Below are positions 31,276-35,113 of a stretch of DNA of 35,113 nt, in pieces. Within the stretch, counting starts at the first letter, position 1; every line of letters begins with the position of its first letter. The translations under genes were made by a program, and so were the position numbers. The notes beneath the pieces are model-generated. The model saw only the letters and a list, made by a program, of their open reading frames with translations, searched no databases and was not told the DNA's origin. This DNA comes from Acetobacter sp. CAG:977 (GTDB taxonomy: Bacteria > Pseudomonadota > Alphaproteobacteria > CAAGCB01 > CAG-977): assembly GCA_000434295.1 (NCBI GenBank), contig HF994926.1, positions 35,777 to 70,889 of the forward strand, in the 5' to 3' direction.

Positions 31276-32514
31276 ATGAACAGACGTGATTTTTTAATGA
31301 ATTCATTGGCTTTGTTTGCGATGACGGCGTTACCGAAACTGACGTTTGCGCAAAAGATCGCCGTTTCGGAAGAAGTTAAATCTAAAATTAATCCGTCAAA
31401 CAAATTAGGATTCGGATTTATGCGGCTTCCTTTAAAAGATCCGCAAGATCAGACTTCGATAGATTATGAAACGCTGAACAAAATGGTTGATACGTTTTTG
31501 GAACGCGGCTTTACGTATTTTGATACGGCATGGATGTATATGGGCTACGAAAGCGAAATTGCCATTCGGGAATCATTGGTCAAGCGCCATCCGCGGGATA
31601 AATTTACGGTAGCCAGCAAACTTCCCGTCGGATATTTGCACAGTGCCGAAGAACAAGAGGAAATTTTTAATAAGCAGCTGGAAAAAACAGGGCTTGAGTA
31701 TTTTGACTATTATTTAATTCACAACATCAATGCCAACACGATAGGCAATGTGCGAAAATACGACAGCTTTAAGTTTGTTTCCGACAAGAAAAAAGAAGGA
31801 AAGATTAAGCAGATAGGGTTTTCTTTCCATGATTCTCCGGAATTGTTGGAAGAAGTTTTAAAAGAGCATCCGGAAGTTGATTTCGTACAACTTCAAATTA
31901 ATTACATAGATTGGGACAACGCAGGGATACAATCGCGCAGATGCTATGAAATTGCTCAAAAATACAACAAACCCGTTGTTGTGATGGAACCTGTCAAAGG
32001 CGGCAGTTTGGCTATGGTTCCGCCGTCGGTTGAACAGATTTTTAAACAGGCGAATCCCGAAATGTCGGTAGCGTCTTGGGCGATTCGCTATGCGGCGGGG
32101 TTGGAAGGCGTCATGATGGTTCTCAGCGGAATGAGCAACCAAGCTCAGTTGGAAGACAATACGTCATACATGCAGCATTTCAAGCCGTTGGATGATCAGG
32201 AAATGAAAGTCATTGAGCAAGCCGTAAAAGAATTGCACGCGTCCGTATCCATACCGTGCACGGCGTGCCGGTACTGTGTCGAATTTTGTCCGATGAAGAT
32301 AGCGATTCCCGATTATTTTGCGCTGTATAATGCCGAAAAACAGGAACGTTCGGGAAAGCCGTTCAATGCACAGCAACTGTACTATGACAATTTGGTTAAC
32401 GAACACGGCAGGGCTTCGGCGTGTATCGGATGCAAGATGTGCGAAAAACATTGTCCGCAGCATATAGAAATCAGCAAGTGGATGAAAGAAGTCGCCAAAA
32501 CATTTGAAGCATGA
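31276..32514 (+). CDS. Tat-exported aldo/keto reductase with two [4Fe-4S] motifs
   Basis: The 412-residue product begins with a Tat signal (MNRRDFLMNSLALFAMTALP, ending near TFAQ). An AKR barrel follows with the catalytic Asp/Tyr in TYFDTAWMYMGYESEI, Lys in TVASKLP and His in DYYLIHNI. The C-terminal ferredoxin-like part has CTACRYCVEFCP (Cys328, 331, 334, 338) and CIGCKMCEKHCP (Cys383, 386, 389, 393). This combination, an AKR fused to a bacterial ferredoxin domain, is a known subfamily; the Tat signal places it outside the cytoplasm, where NADPH is not expected. The chosen ATG has GGGAGA upstream. Its last bases lie 11 nt before the flavodoxin start. Confidence 0.9.
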   Translation: MNRRDFLMNSLALFAMTALPKLTFAQKIAVSEEVKSKINPSNKLGFGFMRLPLKDPQDQTSIDYETLNKMVDTFLERGFTYFDTAWMYMGYESEIAIRESLVKRHPRDKFTVASKLPVGYLHSAEEQEEIFNKQLEKTGLEYFDYYLIHNINANTIGNVRKYDSFKFVSDKKKEGKIKQIGFSFHDSPELLEEVLKEHPEVDFVQLQINYIDWDNAGIQSRRCYEIAQKYNKPVVVMEPVKGGSLAMVPPSVEQIFKQANPEMSVASWAIRYAAGLEGVMMVLSGMSNQAQLEDNTSYMQHFKPLDDQEMKVIEQAVKELHASVSIPCTACRYCVEFCPMKIAIPDYFALYNAEKQERSGKPFNAQQLYYDNLVNEHGRASACIGCKMCEKHCPQHIEISKWMKEVAKTFEA

Positions 32515-32525
32515 AAGGAAATACA

Positions 32526-33098
32526 ATGAAAAAATCCGGAAAGGCTGTTTTTTTTCTGGCGTGTTTTTTGTTTTTAACGGCGGGACGAGCGCCGGCACAA
32601 AATGTGAACGAAGAAGGAATAAAAAAACCTGAAATTTTAACGGTATATTATTCGTATTCTGGAAATACGCGAACGGTGGCAGAGGCGATACACTCTTACG
32701 TCGGAGGAGACATTTTTGAAATCAAGGCAAAAGGATCGTATCCTGCCGAATATCGTGCGATGGTAAATCAGGCAAAACAGGAAATTCAATCGGGGTATCG
32801 TCCGGAATTGATTTCTTTTGTTCCGGATATTTCCAAATACGAAGTGATTTTCATCGGGTCTCCGAACTGGTGGGGGACGATTACGCCTCAGCTCAGCAGT
32901 TTTTTGGAAAAATATGATTTGTCGGAAAAGAAAGTCATACCCTTTGTTACGCACGGCGGCGGCGGAGCTCAACGGACGTTTACCGATTTGGCTGTTCAAT
33001 GTAAAGGGTGTAAAGTCGTTCAAAACGGATGGGCAGGATACGGCGGCGAAACGTCCGGTCTGACGGAATGGTTGGATACGACGGGGTACGACAAATAA
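32526..33098 (+). CDS. Sec-exported flavodoxin
   Basis: This is an FMN electron carrier of the flavodoxin_4 type. The 190-residue product has a Sec-type signal (MKKSGKAVFFLACFLFLTAG, cleavage near APAQ). The FMN phosphate loop is YYSYSGNTRTVAEAI. The second flavin loop is FIGSPNWWGTITPQ, and VTHGGGGAQRTFTDL is the third. AAAGGA is well placed for the chosen ATG; an in-frame ATG 15 nt upstream overlaps the AKR stop by 4 nt and would precede the signal by five residues. It ends the operon. It is a likely electron carrier between the two upstream proteins, by inference. Confidence 0.88.
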   Translation: MKKSGKAVFFLACFLFLTAGRAPAQNVNEEGIKKPEILTVYYSYSGNTRTVAEAIHSYVGGDIFEIKAKGSYPAEYRAMVNQAKQEIQSGYRPELISFVPDISKYEVIFIGSPNWWGTITPQLSSFLEKYDLSEKKVIPFVTHGGGGAQRTFTDLAVQCKGCKVVQNGWAGYGGETSGLTEWLDTTGYDK

Positions 33099-33141
33099 AA
33101 TCTGACGGCAAGGTCAAACGTCGCAAAGCTTAAAACACGGA

Positions 33142-33855
33142 TTATTTTTGTGTTTTTATTGCCTTCGTCTTCGGCTTTGTCCGTTGAGCCCTCATTTTAT
33201 CCATGGTATCGGCATTGGCGACGGCGGTTTTGATTTTTTTTTGCATTTCCTCAATCATTTTGTCGGGGGAATATTCGCAAGACGTATATTCTTTTTCCAT
33301 TTTTCCCCGCAAAAACAACAGGACGCTTTTTCCTTCCATTTGAAAATCGCGGATGTAGTAGCCGTCATTTGTTTTGCGCAGGGCAAAAACCAAATCAATG
33401 CCTGTTTTTCCGCTGTTTTGAGGAGCTTCGGCCTGCATATCTTTTTGCAAAGCGTTTTCTTCCGTATTCCATGCGACGGTTGTTCTGACCAGAATATCTT
33501 TTCCTGAAGGGACGGATTTTCCTATTTTAAACGAAACGGAATCCAACGGTAACGGCGAAGAGGCATAGGTTACGACGAAATATTTTAAGAAAATGTCGGA
33601 ATATTTTGCCTTTTGCTCGTCGGAAAACTCAATCCAGAACCGTCCCAAAGCCAGTCTGGACAATTCTTTGGAATTAAAGACGTTGTCCGCCAACCGAAGC
33701 GTTTTTGCAAAGCGTTGTTTCGTGTTTTTTTCCGAAAGAACTTTTAACAGCTCTTTCCCCCGCACGTCCAGCCATTCCTGAGGCGAAGGCTGTGCCGCTT
33801 GCAGGCACGGGGCAATCAATAAAAAGAACATCAAAAACAACGGGCGCAGACGCAT
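33142..33855 (-). CDS. MlaC-like periplasmic phospholipid-binding protein
   Basis: MlaC carries phospholipids between the outer- and inner-membrane Mla complexes. The 237-residue product has a signal peptide (MRLRPLFLMFFLLIAPCLQA) and the Ttg2D/MlaC fold: LADNVFNSKELSRLALGRFW, LSDEQKAKYSDIFLKYFVVTYAS in shortened form FSDEQKAKYSDIFLKYF, and YYIRDFQMEGKSVLLFLR. The tail is Lys-rich (RTKPKTKAIKTQK). No mlaE, mlaF or mlaD is adjacent, unlike the usual cluster; an HpnM-type relative is another reading. The gene is convergent with the flavodoxin and divergent from the binding-protein gene. Confidence 0.8.
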   Translation of the reverse strand: MRLRPLFLMFFLLIAPCLQAAQPSPQEWLDVRGKELLKVLSEKNTKQRFAKTLRLADNVFNSKELSRLALGRFWIEFSDEQKAKYSDIFLKYFVVTYASSPLPLDSVSFKIGKSVPSGKDILVRTTVAWNTEENALQKDMQAEAPQNSGKTGIDLVFALRKTNDGYYIRDFQMEGKSVLLFLRGKMEKEYTSCEYSPDKMIEEMQKKIKTAVANADTMDKMRAQRTKPKTKAIKTQK

Positions 33856-33926
33856 TTTTATTTTCCTTTCGGATCAGAGCCTATAACAAAAATACCAGAA
33901 AACAAGAATCGCGGTACACTCTTTTT

Positions 33927-33932
33927 TATAAT
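33927..33932 (+). promoter_or_regulatory. Candidate -10 box for the AapJ-like gene
   Basis: A perfect TATAAT lies about 45 nt before the chosen start codon. No -35 hexamer is recognised at 16-18 bp. Confidence 0.3.
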
Positions 33933-33975
33933 TCGGGTATATTAAGACGAATTTTTGGAAAATACGGGATTTTCA

Positions 33976-35001
33976 ATGACGGACAAACGGAAATTTTTTT
34001 TGGCTTTTTTGCTGTTGTGTTTTTTGTGTCCGCGCGCATTTGCGGGGGCGGACATGGAACGCATCAAACGTTCGGGTGTTTTGCGTTGCGGCGTGCGCAC
34101 GACGGCAAACGCGTATGCGTATCAGGATGAAAACAAAGAATGGCAGGGCATTGACATTGAAATATGTCGGGCGATAGCCACTGCCGTTATCGGACGAAGC
34201 GACGCCGTTGTTCCCGTTGCCGTCAATCACGAAGAAGGCTTTAAGCTTTTAAACGAAGGAAAAATCGACGTTTTAACGGCGGCAACGCCATGGACGTATA
34301 AAACGGATACGACGCAACAGGCCATGTTCCCCGCGGTATTTTATTATTCCGCACTGACGTTTTTAGGGCACTATAATCCCGAGGCGACGTCTATGAAAGA
34401 TTATGCGGGCAAAAAGGTTTGCGTTGAACGGTCGTCTTTTTTGTTGCAGGAACTGGATTACTATAACAAAAAGTACGAGCTTGATTTAAATGTAATGAGT
34501 CTGCCTGATTTGGGACGGGCGAAAGAACTGCTGTACTTAAAACGTTGCGATTTGATTTTTGATCGTTTGGAAACATTTCATTCGGACTATTTCAAAAAAG
34601 CGCCGCCAAGCATAGATTTGGTCGTTTTGCCCGAAATCGTCAGGACTTATCCGACGGGAGCCTTTATTCGCAAAGGCGATGACGAATTTTATAAAACGGT
34701 GTTTTGGCTGTTCCATTCTTTGGTCAAAGCGGAAGCAAAAGGCATTTCGTCTCAGACGGTAGAGGATTACCAAAATACGCGTGACAGGGAAATCATCAAC
34801 CTTGTCGGGGCGGATTCCACAATATCAAAAGGCTTGGGGCTGGATCCCGACTGGCTGAAACGGACAATTGCCGAACGGGGAAATTACGGAGAAATTTACC
34901 GCCGTGCTTTGGGGGACAAATCTCCGTTAAAAATCAGACGTTCCGCAAACCGCTTAAAAGAGCAGGGCGGGATGCTTGTTCCTTTGGAGTATAACGAATA
35001 A
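33976..35001 (+). CDS. AapJ-like extracellular amino-acid-binding protein
   Basis: This is a periplasmic solute-binding protein of family 3 (SBP_bac_3), closest in layout to AapJ/BztA of general L-amino acid ABC importers. The 341-residue product has a signal (MTDKRKFFLAFLLLCFLCPRAFA). The AapJ-like landmarks are MERIKRSGVLRCGVRTT, DIEICRAIATAVIG, KIDVLTAATPWTYKTDTTQ and, late, IAERGNYGEIYRRALGDKSPLKI. The longer frame uses a TTG seven codons upstream and adds no signal features. The final GGMLVPLEYNE departs from the AapJ ending. No permease or ATPase gene is adjacent in the window, and the next gene also encodes an exported product. Confidence 0.85.
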   Translation: MTDKRKFFLAFLLLCFLCPRAFAGADMERIKRSGVLRCGVRTTANAYAYQDENKEWQGIDIEICRAIATAVIGRSDAVVPVAVNHEEGFKLLNEGKIDVLTAATPWTYKTDTTQQAMFPAVFYYSALTFLGHYNPEATSMKDYAGKKVCVERSSFLLQELDYYNKKYELDLNVMSLPDLGRAKELLYLKRCDLIFDRLETFHSDYFKKAPPSIDLVVLPEIVRTYPTGAFIRKGDDEFYKTVFWLFHSLVKAEAKGISSQTVEDYQNTRDREIINLVGADSTISKGLGLDPDWLKRTIAERGNYGEIYRRALGDKSPLKIRRSANRLKEQGGMLVPLEYNE

Positions 35002-35023
35002 AATCCGAAAAAAGGGGGGCTTA

Positions 35024-35113
35024 ATGCTGAAACATTTTTTATTTTTATCTGTGCTTTTTGCTCCGTTTCCGTCGTTTGCCGCCGATATTGCCGCCGTTTC
35101 GGACATTACGGCG
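35024..35113 (+). CDS. Exported protein, 3' end beyond the window
   Basis: A frame starts at ATG after a strong AAGGGGGG ribosome site, 22 nt past the AapJ-like stop, and runs open to the window edge. The 30 visible residues are a Sec signal (MLKHFLFLSVLFAPFPSFAA, then DIAAVSDITA). It is likely co-transcribed with the binding protein. Nothing more can be said about function. Confidence 0.65.
   Translation, partial: MLKHFLFLSVLFAPFPSFAADIAAVSDITA

Overview
The window reads as chromosomal DNA of an alphaproteobacterium, probably a host-associated or oxygen-limited one. The evidence is the F0 operon order atpI-atpB-atpE-b'-b with a separate b' subunit, the pairing of ihfB with a lapA-type gene, the accD-folC pair, a DciA (DUF721) gene beside a DsbA-like gene, a CycHKL-like cytochrome c maturation cluster, and rpmH-rnpA-yidD-yidC-engB. 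I see no insertion sequence, prophage or CRISPR array. Genes are densely packed, with many 1, 4 or 14 nt overlaps, and no gene-free gap exceeds 300 bases.

Layout. 1-3015 (+): the end of a proline/methionine-rich one-span membrane protein, iscX, and an RNase J-like nuclease. 3146-4168 (-): a putative HExRH metallopeptidase. 4311-6772 (-): the F0 part of ATP synthase. 6835-9315 (-): a DsbA-like protein, dciA and tgt. 9382-11584: a HAD hydrolase (-) divergent from a second HExRH protein (+). 11639-15719 (-): ihfB, lapA-like, accD, folC and a CaiB/BaiF CoA-transferase. 15903-17606 (+): a CPA2 antiporter with an RCK domain. 17652-21256 (-): a ccmF-ccmG-ccmH-ccmI cluster. 21406-24052 (+): feoABC. 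24062-29345 (-): an AMP/thymidine phosphorylase-like enzyme, then engB, yidC, a double yidD, rnpA and rpmH. 29465-30232 (-): an esterase. 30313-30388 (+): tRNA-Lys. 30591-33098 (+): three exported redox proteins. 33142-35113: an MlaC-like protein (-), an AapJ-like binding protein (+) and the start of another exported protein.

The most unusual content is as follows. (1) A three-gene operon behind a MerR-type promoter encodes a Tat-exported iron-sulfur flavoprotein, a Tat-exported aldo/keto reductase with two [4Fe-4S] motifs, and a Sec-exported flavodoxin. Together they look like a cofactor-rich redox module outside the cytoplasm. (2) The CcmF homologue keeps the family fold but has lost every heme-ligating histidine and the tryptophan-rich WWD motif, and no ccmE is present in the cluster. 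(3) One protein carries two complete YidD domains joined by a membrane-spanning linker. (4) Two paralogous HExRH proteins with strong-looking promoters sit about 6 kb apart. (5) The ATP synthase c subunit has lost most of its glycine motif and carries a lysine in the first helix.

Starts were moved inward from the longest reading frame wherever a ribosome binding site, signal peptide or family alignment favoured it. Promoter, operator and terminator calls come from reading the sequence by eye and are graded accordingly.
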